Positions 55,516 to 64,000 are shown, counted from the first letter of the stretch. The stretch: 64,000 nt of DNA from JBBATK01 sp040398805 (GCA_040398805.1 JBBATK010000001.1:186001-250000), one strand, 5' to 3'. The notes: a model not told the origin generated them from the letters alone. Numbers and translations are program-made.

Positions 55516-58281
55516 ATGCCGTCTCAACTTGATGATGTCGTGATTACGCGCGCGGTATCGAACAGACAGCGCCGCACGCAATCCCCTTCTCAAACACCTC
55601 CCGACCGCTCCGCCAAGCAGCGCGACGAATCGCCGAAACCTTTCGAGGGATCGAAGAACATCATCATCATCGCCCTGCTTCTGGGTGTTTTCTCCTTGCT
55701 GTTATTGCTGGCTCTCGCATCCTATTCCACCCGCGATGCGGCCAATGCCGAAATGTCCTTCCATGATATCATGGGAGTGCTTCGGGGAAATGCGGAAGTA
55801 AGCGCACGTATCGATACCACGCAGAATTGGTTAGGACTCCTCGGAGCCGTCGTCGCCAACATGTTGTACAACGGTACGTTCGGCATCTGTGCCATCAGCA
55901 TACCGCTCATCCTTGGGTGGTGGTCCAAAGAACTTTTCCTTTCCCATGCCATAGCACGTAAGACCTTGGAGCGCAGCGGACTCATCCTCTTGGCCGGAGT
56001 CATCGCTTCAGGATTTTTCGGAACATTGCAACTCATCACCTGGTTACCGACGCTCCCGCGTGAGTGGAGTGGTGCGGCCGGAAGTTTCCTTTCCGTCATG
56101 CTCACGCGCTTCACGGGAACCATCGGTGCGTTTTTCATAACGGGTATCGGACTTTTTTTTACGGTAGCATATGTCACGGAAACGGATCTCGTGGCTTTGT
56201 ATCACAAATCGCGTGAAATCGGTCAGCGCCTTGCGGACTATCTTCAATCACTGCGCCGCGCGCCGGAAACGGAGCTCACCGAAGATGATGCCGACAGCCA
56301 GGTGGATGCGGCTGCCGACGCCGATACGACAGAACTCGAAGAGCAGCCACCGGTGCCGGTGCGCGCCCGACGTTCCCGCACTGCCGATAAGGAAAAGGTC
56401 ACCGAACCGGCTCGCTTCCTTCGGAAGAATCTCCAACCGGAAAACACTCTTCCGTTGTTCGAACCCGAACCGACGATCATCCGTCCGGAACGTCATGACG
56501 ACACGCTCCATATCCCTGATGCGAACGCTCACGAACATCCTGAGTCCGCATCAACCGTCGTGCGTGGTCCTTTACAGCGCGGAGGCGACGGCCTGATCGA
56601 TGGCATTCCGGGGGCTCCTCCGCCGATGGGAATGGCGGATAAGACGATGGACGATGCAGCTGACTTCATTGACGACGATACGGAGGCCGAGAGCGACGAG
56701 TCGTCCGCATCCGTGGTCAGACCGGGTGGCGCAAAGCTTCATTTGCAGGTCGAGGAAGTCCAGTTCGACGATGATGTCCAACCCATCGAGCAGCCGGACA
56801 TCTACGACGAACAGATATCCTACACGCCACCGGGCATGGAGCTTCTGGACAAGTATCCGGCGGAGCACCTGGCCGACGACGACGAACTGAAAGCGAACGC
56901 GCTCATCCTGAAAGAGAAGCTCGAGACGTTCAAGATCAAGATTGAAGACGTGACAGTGACCCCGGGACCGGTCATCACCCAATACGAATTCGTCCCAGCG
57001 GCAGGAGTGAAGATTTCCCAGATCGAGTCGCTGTCTGACGACATCGCCCTTGCCTTGAAGGCAAAAGGCATCCGTATCATTGCGCCCGTTCCGGGCAAAG
57101 GCACGGTGGGTGTGGAGATTCCGAATCACAAGCCGTCCATCGTCCACTTCTCCAGCATCATCACGTCGAAGACCTTTAACGACAATGACAAGCAGCTTCC
57201 TATCGCGTTGGGAAAGACGATCATCGGTGAGACATTCAGTACCGACTTGGCGAAGCTTCCGCACTTGCTCATCGCGGGATCGACAGGTTCGGGTAAATCC
57301 GTCGGCGTCAACGCCATCCTGATGTCGTTGATTTATAAGATGCATCCACGCGATCTGAAGTTCGTCATCATCGATCCGAAGAAGGTGGAGATGACGTTGT
57401 ATGCGGGCTTGAAGCATCACTTCCTTGCCGCCTCACCAGATGTCGATGAATCCATCATCACGAGTCCGCAGAACGCCGCCCTCGTCCTCAAAGCACTATG
57501 CATGGAGATGGATCAACGGTATTCGATGCTCTCGGAAGCCGGCAAACGGAAGATCACCGAATTCAATGCGATGGTCGCCTCGGGAACAGCGAAAAACAAG
57601 GCGGGAAAGACGCTTCGTCCCCTACCCTACATCGTCGTCATCATCGACGAGCTTGCCGACCTCATGATCACGGCGCGTAATGAGGTGGAAGAGCCGATCA
57701 TCCGTCTGGCGCAATTGGCGCGGGCTGTAGGTATCCATCTCGTGGTCGCCACACAACGTCCCAGTGTGGATGTCATCACGGGACTCATCAAGGCGAATTT
57801 CCCGGCGCGCATGGCCTATCAAGTGGCGTCGAAGATCGACTCACGAACCATCCTGGATTCGTCGGGTGCAGAGCAATTGCTCGGAAACGGGGATATGCTG
57901 TTCACGCATGGCGGAGTCAAGCCGATGCGATTGCAGAACTCGTTCGTGTCCACCGAGGAAGTGGAAGCCATCACGTCCTTCATCGCGCGCCAAAGGGGGT
58001 ACTCATCTCCCTACATGCTACCGTCCGTGCTCGCCCTCGAAGGCGCGAACAAGGTGTTGATGGGTGATCGTGATCCGCTCTTCGAGGACGCCGCAGCCAT
58101 CGTCATCAAGACCCAACAGGCATCAACGTCGTTCCTGCAACGGCGACTGAAGGTAGGCTACTCCCGTGCAGCTCGCATCGTCGATGAGCTTGAGTATGCG
58201 GGTATCGTCGGTCCGGCGGAAGGCAGCAAGCCCCGCACGGTGCTGCTCGACAGCGAAGCCGAATTGGAGCGCATACTCTAA
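55516..58281 (+). CDS. ftsK: DNA translocase FtsK/SpoIIIE
   Basis: A septal DNA pump that helps clear the chromosome during division. The 921-residue protein has four N-terminal membrane helices (about 48-70, 112-135, 150-172 and 190-215), a long acidic/proline-rich linker (about 250-450), the alpha/beta motor with Walker A IAGSTGSGKSVGVN (585-598) and Walker B YIVVIIDELADLM, and the winged-helix gamma domain at the C-terminus (YSRAARIVDELEYAGIVGPA, then EGSKPRTVL) that reads the KOPS guide sequence. AAGGAG lies six bases before the ATG. Confidence 0.96.
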   Translation: MPSQLDDVVITRAVSNRQRRTQSPSQTPPDRSAKQRDESPKPFEGSKNIIIIALLLGVFSLLLLLALASYSTRDAANAEMSFHDIMGVLRGNAEVSARIDTTQNWLGLLGAVVANMLYNGTFGICAISIPLILGWWSKELFLSHAIARKTLERSGLILLAGVIASGFFGTLQLITWLPTLPREWSGAAGSFLSVMLTRFTGTIGAFFITGIGLFFTVAYVTETDLVALYHKSREIGQRLADYLQSLRRAPETELTEDDADSQVDAAADADTTELEEQPPVPVRARRSRTADKEKVTEPARFLRKNLQPENTLPLFEPEPTIIRPERHDDTLHIPDANAHEHPESASTVVRGPLQRGGDGLIDGIPGAPPPMGMADKTMDDAADFIDDDTEAESDESSASVVRPGGAKLHLQVEEVQFDDDVQPIEQPDIYDEQISYTPPGMELLDKYPAEHLADDDELKANALILKEKLETFKIKIEDVTVTPGPVITQYEFVPAAGVKISQIESLSDDIALALKAKGIRIIAPVPGKGTVGVEIPNHKPSIVHFSSIITSKTFNDNDKQLPIALGKTIIGETFSTDLAKLPHLLIAGSTGSGKSVGVNAILMSLIYKMHPRDLKFVIIDPKKVEMTLYAGLKHHFLAASPDVDESIITSPQNAALVLKALCMEMDQRYSMLSEAGKRKITEFNAMVASGTAKNKAGKTLRPLPYIVVIIDELADLMITARNEVEEPIIRLAQLARAVGIHLVVATQRPSVDVITGLIKANFPARMAYQVASKIDSRTILDSSGAEQLLGNGDMLFTHGGVKPMRLQNSFVSTEEVEAITSFIARQRGYSSPYMLPSVLALEGANKVLMGDRDPLFEDAAAIVIKTQQASTSFLQRRLKVGYSRAARIVDELEYAGIVGPAEGSKPRTVLLDSEAELERIL

Positions 58282-58385
58282 GGAGTTGCACTTCACGAGC
58301 GCGGATGCTCCAACGTGTAGGCGACGGCCGGATCGGTCGACCCGGTACGTGGCATGACTTGTCCGTTTTCGAATCCTTGCACCTC

Positions 58386-59321
58386 TTACGAGAGTTTCGA
58401 GAGGAAGTACGCATAGGTCCGTTCCAATCCCTCGGCGCGTTGCACCTTCGGCTCCCATTGCAGCAACGACTGTGCTCGTGTGATATCGGGCTGGCGTACT
58501 TTAGGATCATCTTGCGGCAATTCGCGGAATTCTATGGGACTGGAGCTCTTGGAAAGAGCTCGTATCTCTTCGGCGAGTTGGAGCATGGAGACTTCGTCAG
58601 GATTTCCCACATTGACGGGATCGTGCGTGGGGGCGTTCAATAATCGGACGATGCCCTCGACCAAATCGCTGACGTAACACACCGAGCGTGTCTGCGAACC
58701 GTCGCCGAACACCGTCATCGGCTCATTCCGTATGGCCTGCGTCATGAACGCCGGTATTGCGCGTCCGTCCTGTATTCTCATGCGCTCCCCATACGTATTG
58801 AATATCCGTATGATCCGCGTATCGACGTCATGGTACCGATGATACGCCATGGTCATTGCCTCGGCAAAGCGCTTGGCTTCATCATACACACCTCGGGAAC
58901 CAACGGGATTGACGTTCCCCCAGTACGCTTCCGGCTGCGGATGGATGAGCGGATCACCATACACTTCGCTCGTGCTCGCGAGCAGGAACCTCGCATTCTT
59001 CGCTTTGGCGAGTCCTAAAGCTTTATGCGTTCCAAGCGATCCCACTTTCAGCGTCTGAATGGGATACTTCAGGTAATCGATGGGAGATGCGGGAGACGCG
59101 AAGTGAAGGATGGCATCCACCGCACCATCGATGAAGATGTAATTGGTCACATCATGATGGATGAAACGGAAGCGAGGATGACCGACCAGATGAGCGATAT
59201 TCTCCGTACTGCCGGTGATGAGATTGTCCATGCACACGACGTCATAGCCGTCGGCAAGGAAACGGTCGCAAAGATGGGAACCGAGAAACCCGGCACCGCC
59301 GGTGATGAGGACACGTGACAT
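58386..59321 (-). CDS. UDP-glucuronate decarboxylase (UDP-xylose synthase)-like NAD-dependent epimerase
   Basis: A short-chain NAD-dependent sugar-nucleotide enzyme of 311 residues. The Rossmann start is VLITGGAGFLGSHLCDRFL; the catalytic Tyr146 and Lys150 are in GVYDEAKRFAEAM. HFASPASPIDYLKYPIQTLK, then TSEVYGDP and YWGNVNPVGSRG, are typical of UXS, which converts UDP-glucuronate to UDP-xylose for cell-surface sugars. UDP-xylose-using enzymes are not seen nearby. The gene ends 104 bases from ftsK, without a clear terminator between them. Confidence 0.92.
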   Translation of the reverse strand: MSRVLITGGAGFLGSHLCDRFLADGYDVVCMDNLITGSTENIAHLVGHPRFRFIHHDVTNYIFIDGAVDAILHFASPASPIDYLKYPIQTLKVGSLGTHKALGLAKAKNARFLLASTSEVYGDPLIHPQPEAYWGNVNPVGSRGVYDEAKRFAEAMTMAYHRYHDVDTRIIRIFNTYGERMRIQDGRAIPAFMTQAIRNEPMTVFGDGSQTRSVCYVSDLVEGIVRLLNAPTHDPVNVGNPDEVSMLQLAEEIRALSKSSSPIEFRELPQDDPKVRQPDITRAQSLLQWEPKVQRAEGLERTYAYFLSKLS

Positions 59322-59369
59322 AAGAACGTAGGAAGATAGATTTCGGATGATATCGGCCCCGCGGAATGT

Positions 59370-59813
59370 CTAGGCGGCGGATCCGAAAAGAAGATACATC
59401 TGTTTGACGAGAAGCAGGAGAAACGCTCCGAGCAGGAACCAGGTGAACACCACGGGGAACCACGAGCCGTTCGAACGACGGACAAAGACATCGAATGCGT
59501 CGAGGTCACCCGACTCGTCGATGCGCTCGCGCGTCACCGACGCCACGGCGATGTCGCTTTCCGTTGAGAGACGCATGAGAACGGCGAATCTCTTTGATTC
59601 GCGTTTCGCTTGATATCCCCAAAGGGTGAGCAACACAAGATAGATCTGATATTGATCCAGTCTGAACGCGGTCATGACGTCGCTCGACGAGAAGTGCAAC
59701 GTATACGCCACGATCCATAGGCACCCCGCAATAGCGAAGGAGGTGCGCAAGACGCTTTTCATTCTACGTGAATCGCTGTCGGTGAGCTCGGCAACCGATG
59801 GATGGATGGTCAT
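59370..59813 (-). CDS. Small integral membrane protein, function unknown
   Basis: A 147-residue protein with three hydrophobic helices: about 26-42 (FAIAGCLWIVAYTLHF), 55-70 (YQIYLVLLTLWGYQ) and 123-143 (VVFTWFLLGAFLLLLVKQMY). A charged, polar loop of about 50 residues separates the second and third helices. I do not recognise a family. The ATG at 59813 gives the better N-terminus; an in-frame ATG at 59843 adds ten residues but would overlap the rpsP terminator. It lies between rpsP and the UXS gene. Confidence 0.62.
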   Translation of the reverse strand: MTIHPSVAELTDSDSRRMKSVLRTSFAIAGCLWIVAYTLHFSSSDVMTAFRLDQYQIYLVLLTLWGYQAKRESKRFAVLMRLSTESDIAVASVTRERIDESGDLDAFDVFVRRSNGSWFPVVFTWFLLGAFLLLLVKQMYLLFGSAA

Positions 59814-59841
59814 ACGATGATTCCTCTGCGATGACTGGTAC

Positions 59842-59869
59842 AAAAAACCCCCGTCGAGGACAGGGGTTG
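59842..59869 (-). terminator. Intrinsic terminator after rpsP
   Basis: On the minus strand AACCCCTGTC pairs with GACGGGGGTT (one G-T pair) around CTC, followed by a run of T. It separates ffh-rpsP from the genes behind it. Confidence 0.85.
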
Positions 59870-59894
59870 TGATTCCAATGTACGCTTCTGAAGA

Positions 59895-60362
59895 TTACTC
59901 TGCTGCTGCTTCAGGCTCGGCGGCAGGAGCTTCAGGAGCTGCAGGAGCAGCAGGCTGCTCCGCTGCAAGCTTGGCTGCTTCCGCTGCCGCGGCTTCTTGT
60001 TCCGCCTTTTTCTTTCTGTTGTATTTCTCGCGATGATAGCGCTTTTGGGCTTGTTCACGATGCGCAACGACTGCTGCTTCCACTTCTTCCGCGGGCTTGC
60101 CCTTCCCAAGAAGGTTGCGACGCAACAGGACGCCATCGAAGCTGAGGATCGAACGGACGCGATCGGTAGGCTGGGCGCCGACACCCAGCCAGTACATGGC
60201 GCGGTCGTGATTGATAGTGGCCGTTGAAGGCTGTGTCATGGGATCGAATGTTCCCACCTGTTCGATGAACGCGCCATCACGCTTCTTGCGGCTGTCGATG
60301 GCGACGATGTCGTAAAACGGCTTTCTGATACGGCCTTTACGACGAAGACGGAGTTTTACCAT
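59895..60362 (-). CDS. rpsP: Ribosomal protein bS16 with an extended C-terminus
   Basis: A small-subunit ribosomal protein. The first 85 residues are normal S16: MVKLRLRRKGRIRKPFYDIV, GTFDPMTQPSTATINHDRAM, and WLGVGAQPTDRVRSIL. From about residue 90 a basic stretch (AHREQAQKRYHREKYNRKKK) leads into a 45-residue Ala/Glu/Pro-rich tail (AEQPAAPAAPEAPAAEPEAA). S16 is usually 80-95 residues; such low-complexity tails occur in Bacteroidota and actinobacteria. It is 126 bases after ffh and is followed by a terminator instead of rimM and trmD. Confidence 0.96.
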   Translation of the reverse strand: MVKLRLRRKGRIRKPFYDIVAIDSRKKRDGAFIEQVGTFDPMTQPSTATINHDRAMYWLGVGAQPTDRVRSILSFDGVLLRRNLLGKGKPAEEVEAAVVAHREQAQKRYHREKYNRKKKAEQEAAAAEAAKLAAEQPAAPAAPEAPAAEPEAAAE

Positions 60363-60488
60363 TATGGTACCTTATAAAATGTGATTAATACGTGGTAGAG
60401 ATTTCGCACCTCGGAACTTCTCATCCGCTTTTCAGGTGCGTCGGATACTTCCGACACTCTAATCACAGACCGACAAAAATTCTGACTC

Positions 60489-61835
60489 TCAGTTCTTTCC
60501 GAACATACCAGGCATACCGAATCCACCCGGAAGCTTCGGCATCTTCATCTTTCCGTTCGTCATCTGCTTCATCATTTTCTGCATGTCCTCGAACTGCTTG
60601 ATGAGACGGTTGACATCCTGAATACTCGTTCCGCTACCTTTGGCGATGCGCAAGCGTCGTGAACCGTTGAGGATCTTCGGCTGTGAGCGCTCCTGCTTCG
60701 TCATGGAAAAGATGATCGATTCGATCTTGCTGAACGCGTTATCATCGATCTGGACATTGCGCATGGCCTTGTCCATACCGGGAATCATCCCTAAGAGGTC
60801 CTTAATGGATCCCATCTTGCGAATGACGTTCAATTGCTCGAGGAAGTCGTCATAGTTGAACTCGTTCTTCTTGATCTTCTCTTCGAGCTTCTCCGCTTCC
60901 TGCTCGTCGAACTGCATCTGGGCTTTCTCTACCAGCGACACGATATCTCCCATGCCGAGAATACGGGACGCGATACGGTCCGGGAAGAATTGCTCCAGGG
61001 TGTCCAGTCGCTCGCCACTGCTTACGAACTTGATAGGCTTACCGACGATTTGGCGGATGGACAAAGCCGCGCCTCCGCGAGTGTCGCCGTCGAGCTTCGT
61101 GAGCACGACGCCCGTCAGTGCCAAGGCTTCATGGAATGCTTTTGCCGTGTTCACCGCATCCTGACCTGTCATGGAGTCGCAGACGAACAAGACCTCGTGC
61201 GGCTTCGTCTGCTCGCGGATTGTCGACACTTCCTTCATCATCGCCTCGTCGATGGTCAAACGACCCGCCGTATCGATGATGACATAGTCACGGGCGAACT
61301 TGCGCGCGTACTGCAACGATTCCGCAGCGATATTCACCGGGTCCGCGCCTTCCATGGAAAAGACGGGAACGTTGATGCTTTGAGCGAGCGTCTTCAACTG
61401 GTCCACCGCTGCCGGACGGTAGACGTCGCAAGCGACAAGCAACGGCTGACGTCCTTTCTTCCGCAAGGAGGCGGCAAGCTTGGCCGAGAATGTCGTCTTT
61501 CCCGAACCTTGGAGTCCGGCCACAAGGACGATCGTCGGAGCTTGCGAGGACTGAATAAGATCGGACTTCTGACTCCCCATGATCGAGACCAGTTCGTCAT
61601 GGATGATCTTCACGATCAATTGCTCCGGAGAGACGCGGGCTTTAATCTCCGTGCCAACCGCCTTCTCCCGTACCTGATCGATGAACGCCTTCGTCACGTC
61701 CAGATTGACATCCGCCTCCAAAAGCGCTTTGCGCACCTCTCGCAGGGTTTCGTCGATGTTCTCTTCCGTTATCCGCGATTGACCGCGGAAACGTTTGATG
61801 GCATCTTCCAGACGTTGTTGTAGGGACTCGAACAT
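60489..61835 (-). CDS. ffh: Signal recognition particle protein Ffh (SRP54)
   Basis: The GTPase that, with 4.5S RNA, targets membrane proteins to the translocon. The 448-residue protein has the N domain (1-90), G1 VLVAGLQGSGKTT (103-115), DVYRPAAVDQLK (G2), IDTAGRL (G3), TKLDGDTRGGAAL (G4/G5), and a methionine-rich M domain after about 300 (GMIPGMDKAM, then KQFEDMQKMMKQMTNGKMK) that binds signal peptides and RNA. A perfect TATTTTTG with a TTG 20 bases upstream lies 27 bases before the start. The SRP RNA gene is not in the window. Confidence 0.97.
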   Translation of the reverse strand: MFESLQQRLEDAIKRFRGQSRITEENIDETLREVRKALLEADVNLDVTKAFIDQVREKAVGTEIKARVSPEQLIVKIIHDELVSIMGSQKSDLIQSSQAPTIVLVAGLQGSGKTTFSAKLAASLRKKGRQPLLVACDVYRPAAVDQLKTLAQSINVPVFSMEGADPVNIAAESLQYARKFARDYVIIDTAGRLTIDEAMMKEVSTIREQTKPHEVLFVCDSMTGQDAVNTAKAFHEALALTGVVLTKLDGDTRGGAALSIRQIVGKPIKFVSSGERLDTLEQFFPDRIASRILGMGDIVSLVEKAQMQFDEQEAEKLEEKIKKNEFNYDDFLEQLNVIRKMGSIKDLLGMIPGMDKAMRNVQIDDNAFSKIESIIFSMTKQERSQPKILNGSRRLRIAKGSGTSIQDVNRLIKQFEDMQKMMKQMTNGKMKMPKLPGGFGMPGMFGKN

Positions 61836-61862
61836 GGTTTAGGCGTTTCAATAACAGAGCCA

Positions 61863-61870
61863 CAAAAATA
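61863..61870 (-). promoter_or_regulatory. Putative promoter (TTG-N20-TATTTTTG) of ffh
   Basis: A perfect TAnnTTTG element on the minus strand, 27 bases before ffh, with a TTG at the usual -33 distance. This is the best complete promoter of this type in the window. Confidence 0.62.
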
Positions 61871-61919
61871 CAGTGCAGAGGTGAAAGCGCCAAGGAGAGA
61901 GTGGAAAGCGGCGGTTTCG

Positions 61920-61927
61920 TAGATTCG
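61920..61927 (+). promoter_or_regulatory. Possible -7 element (TAGATTCG) of the hydroxyacyl-CoA dehydrogenase gene
   Basis: One mismatch to TAnnTTTG, 62 bases before the ATG at 61990. It is divergent from the ffh promoter. Confidence 0.33.
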
Positions 61928-61989
61928 CGAGCAATCAGCGCGATTCTTACGGGATGTCGCATTCGGTACACCAGACGAAAAAGGTAACG

Positions 61990-62841
61990 ATGATCATTGG
62001 AATTTGTGGTGCCGGGACCATGGGTCGAGGGATCGCCATTGCCATAGCGCATGCTGGCATGGAGTGTCTCGTTTTCGAGCCGTCCACCTCCGTTCGCGAG
62101 CGAAGCGACAAGGCCATCCGCGATCACTTCGAAAAAGCGGCGGCGAAAAACAAAATGTCGCAGTCTGAAGCAGCCGAGGCTATGGCCCGGTGCTCGTTCA
62201 CAGACTCGCTGACCGCCTTTTCCCCCTGTTCCATCGTCATCGAAGCCATCGTGGAAATCCCCGAGGTGAAGCATGCCTTGTTTGCGGATCTGGAGACGAT
62301 GGTAAGCGAGTTGTGCATCCTTGCAACGAACACCTCCTCGATTGCCATCGCATCATTGTCCAAGGTTCTCAAGCGACCCGAACGATTCATAGGCCTGCAT
62401 TTTTTCAATCCGGCCAACATCATGAAGCTCGTCGAGGTGATACGCGCACCGCAGACGACGGATGAGGTCGTGAAGACCTGCACCGCTTTCGCCCTCAAGC
62501 TTGGCAAGTCGCCCGCTGTCGCTCGCGACGTCCCGGGTTTCATCGTCAATCGCGTGGCCAGGAACTATTACAATGAGTCACAGCGTATCGTTACCGAAGG
62601 TGGGGCTTCCTTCAAACAGGTCGACACCATCATGAAAGCGGCGGGATTCAAGATGGGACCCTTCGAGCTCATGGATCTCATCGGTGTTGATGTGAATCTT
62701 TCGGTGACAAAATCCATGTACGAACAGTACTTTTACGAGCCTCGCTTTCAGCCCTCCGGTTTACAGCAGTATTACGTGGATGCAGGACTTCACGGTCGTA
62801 AAACGGGGAAGGGCTTTTACGACTATACCGAACCAGCGTGA
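61990..62841 (+). CDS. 3-hydroxyacyl-CoA (3-hydroxybutyryl-CoA) dehydrogenase
   Basis: An NAD-dependent dehydrogenase of the HBD/PaaH group, 283 residues. The NAD-binding fold is IGICGAGTMGRGIAIAIAHA; the catalytic residues lie in NTSSIAIASLS and RFIGLHFFNPANIMKLVEV (His and Glu), followed by GKSPAVARDVPGFIVNRV. The C-terminal domain closes with GRKTGKGFYDY. It may act in fatty-acid or butyrate metabolism, but no enoyl-CoA hydratase or thiolase is adjacent. The ATG at 61990 is the expected start. Its stop overlaps the GTG of the next gene. Confidence 0.93.
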   Translation: MIIGICGAGTMGRGIAIAIAHAGMECLVFEPSTSVRERSDKAIRDHFEKAAAKNKMSQSEAAEAMARCSFTDSLTAFSPCSIVIEAIVEIPEVKHALFADLETMVSELCILATNTSSIAIASLSKVLKRPERFIGLHFFNPANIMKLVEVIRAPQTTDEVVKTCTAFALKLGKSPAVARDVPGFIVNRVARNYYNESQRIVTEGGASFKQVDTIMKAAGFKMGPFELMDLIGVDVNLSVTKSMYEQYFYEPRFQPSGLQQYYVDAGLHGRKTGKGFYDYTEPA

Positions 62842-64000
62842 GCATCCTCGAACTCCTTCGTCATCTGAGTACGCGCCTGGCTGTTTCGTCGGGCCGTCGG
62901 CGGTTCCTTTCGTTTGCGAAAGCGGTGGCGTTCACGAGTGTGTTTCTTGGAAGCGCTGCGATGGTCATTTCACTCTCGGTCCTTGCCGGATTCGACGTCG
63001 CACTCCACTCGCTTGCAGAGTCCTTCACATCCCATATCCAAGTCCGTACACGTGGATATATGCCGCTTGGTGAAAAGGACGCGTTGTTGCGGTCCATCCC
63101 GGCAGTGAGTCCGGATATCGTACGCGTCGACGAGGTCATCAGCGTCAATGCGCTCCTATATGCGCATGGTTCAACGGAAGGAGTCATCGTCAAGAGCTTG
63201 CCGAAACGTTTGTATGCGCCCACTGGTGCGCAAGCGGACGATAGAGGGAATCGACGCGTCGTTGCGGGAAACGCTGAAATCTCTGGCGTAAGCGACCGCG
63301 ACGTGGCCATCGGCGCACGCCTTGCGTCGCGTCTCTCCTGTTCCGTGGGTGATACGGTACTCATCACGACTTCTTCGTCCGACCTTCAGCAGTATTCCTC
63401 GTTCGATGTCCTGCCCGTGCGCATCGCTTCTATCTACGAGTCAGGAATGACGCAATACGACGACATCTACGTGTTTGCGCCGTATGCGTTCAGTCGTTCC
63501 ATCATCGATACCCTCCACTCGGGTGCCGTGTATGCAGAGATATGGGTGAAAGACCGTCGGATGGTGTCTGGTATCGCTGCATCCATAGCGGAGCAGCTTC
63601 GATACGCTGTGGAGTGCACGACCGTGGACGATCTGCACCGTGGGATGTTCTCGTGGATAGAGATCCAGAAGAAACCCATTCCCTTGGTCATCGCTTTGAT
63701 CAGTATCGTCGCGGTCTTCAACGTCGTAACCACCCTCCTCATCAGCATCGTCGAGAAGACGGCGTCGTATGCCATCCTTCAGACGCTGGGTCTGTCCCGT
63801 AACGCCATCATCTCCTTGGTATGCTGGCAAGGACTGCGGTTGGGATTCGCGGGCTCTTCGGCCGGTTGCCTATTCGCTTTCGGAATTCTCTACGCTCAGA
63901 AGGTGTTCGGACTTGTACGACTTGACGGAGCGATTTATTTCGTCGATACCGTCCCCGTCGTCCTTGATATATCCCATAGTATACTTGTCATCGTCATCGC
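62838..64000 (+). CDS. Lipoprotein-releasing ABC transporter permease, LolC/LolE (FtsX-like) family (3' end outside the window)
   Basis: Starts with a GTG that overlaps the previous stop (GTGA) and stays open to the end of the window, giving 387 residues here. After a short cytoplasmic stretch comes the first membrane helix (about 30-52, VFLGSAAMVISLSVLAGFDV), then a periplasmic domain of about 210 residues, then a second helix (LVIALISIVAVFNVVTTLLI), the EKTASYAILQTLGLSRNAII coupling segment that is typical of LolC/E and FtsX permeases, and further helices. The family extracts outer-membrane lipoproteins from the inner membrane, working with LolD. The many lipoproteins in this window are the sort of client it would have. 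Confidence 0.88.
   Translation, partial: MSILELLRHLSTRLAVSSGRRRFLSFAKAVAFTSVFLGSAAMVISLSVLAGFDVALHSLAESFTSHIQVRTRGYMPLGEKDALLRSIPAVSPDIVRVDEVISVNALLYAHGSTEGVIVKSLPKRLYAPTGAQADDRGNRRVVAGNAEISGVSDRDVAIGARLASRLSCSVGDTVLITTSSSDLQQYSSFDVLPVRIASIYESGMTQYDDIYVFAPYAFSRSIIDTLHSGAVYAEIWVKDRRMVSGIAASIAEQLRYAVECTTVDDLHRGMFSWIEIQKKPIPLVIALISIVAVFNVVTTLLISIVEKTASYAILQTLGLSRNAIISLVCWQGLRLGFAGSSAGCLFAFGILYAQKVFGLVRLDGAIYFVDTVPVVLDISHSILVIVI

Noticed and set aside
1..64000. Mobile elements, CRISPR arrays, restriction systems and toxin-antitoxin pairs
   Set aside because: I looked for transposases, integrases, spaced direct repeats, methyltransferase/endonuclease pairs and small toxin-antitoxin pairs and found none; the window is almost entirely core genes.

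Overview
The window is a gene-dense, mostly housekeeping stretch of a Gram-negative bacterial chromosome. Nearly every gene is a recognisable core gene. I see no rRNA, tRNA, CRISPR array, insertion sequence, integrase or phage gene. Several features point to the Bacteroidota/Chlorobiota (FCB) side of the tree, possibly a Kapabacteria-like lineage: a fused LpxC-FabZ protein, a bacillithiol-type BshC, and promoters whose best shared element is TAnnTTTG, the -7 element of the Bacteroidota primary sigma factor. Envelope genes (BamA, two Skp/OmpH proteins, LpxA/C/D, KdsA, KdsC, LptC, LolC/E-like permease) show a diderm, LPS-producing cell. This placement is inference from sequence features, not from a database search.

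Layout. Positions 1-5450 (+): the end of a folate reductase, an RDD membrane protein, tryptophan 2,3-dioxygenase, acetyl-CoA synthetase and a secreted beta-barrel-like protein. 5498-13571 (-): three tandem related lipoproteins, leucyl aminopeptidase, a possible small membrane protein, then a probable operon of gamma-carbonic anhydrase, PurT, uracil-DNA glycosylase, Ddl and a PfkB kinase. 13673-15748 (+): a membrane-anchored STAND-like P-loop ATPase with an altered Walker A motif. 15758-20328 (-): Psd, PssA, PurS, PurQ, two TatA/B-like proteins and GatA. 20503-21624 (+): DnaN. 21802-23286 (-): an aldehyde dehydrogenase. 23415-27585 (+): BshC, a single-domain response regulator, a LEA-like lipoprotein and a CNNM/CBS membrane protein. 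27741-35606 (+): an outer-membrane and lipid A supercluster (UppS, BamA, Skp x2, LpxD, LpxC-FabZ, LpxA). 35697-37880 (-): a transsulfuration enzyme and an M28 peptidase lipoprotein. 37954-39425 (+): KdsC, YtxH and DUF948-type proteins. 39583-45998 (-): a DUF6580-like membrane protein, a histidine kinase, HisS, a PtsN-like protein and a nucleotidyltransferase fused to a degenerate phosphomannomutase. 46239-47500 (+): two coiled-coil lipoproteins. 47641-51938 (+): PhoH, DacA, Pcm, MiaA, SurE. 51933-54691 (-): KdsA, LptC, TpiA, PgsA. 54736-58281 (+): ComB-like and FtsK. 58386-61835 (-): Ffh, S16, a small membrane protein and a UDP-xylose synthase-like enzyme. 61990-64000 (+): 3-hydroxyacyl-CoA dehydrogenase and a LolC/E-like permease cut by the window end.

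The strongest theme is envelope construction: undecaprenyl phosphate supply, outer-membrane protein assembly, lipid A and Kdo synthesis, LPS and lipoprotein export, phospholipid synthesis and peptidoglycan precursors. Translational coupling through 4-base start/stop overlaps is common. The least explained loci are the STAND-like ATPase at 13673-15748, the pseudo-phosphomutase fusion at 43488-45998, the three tandem lipoproteins at 5498-6828 and the paired coiled-coil lipoproteins at 46239-47500.
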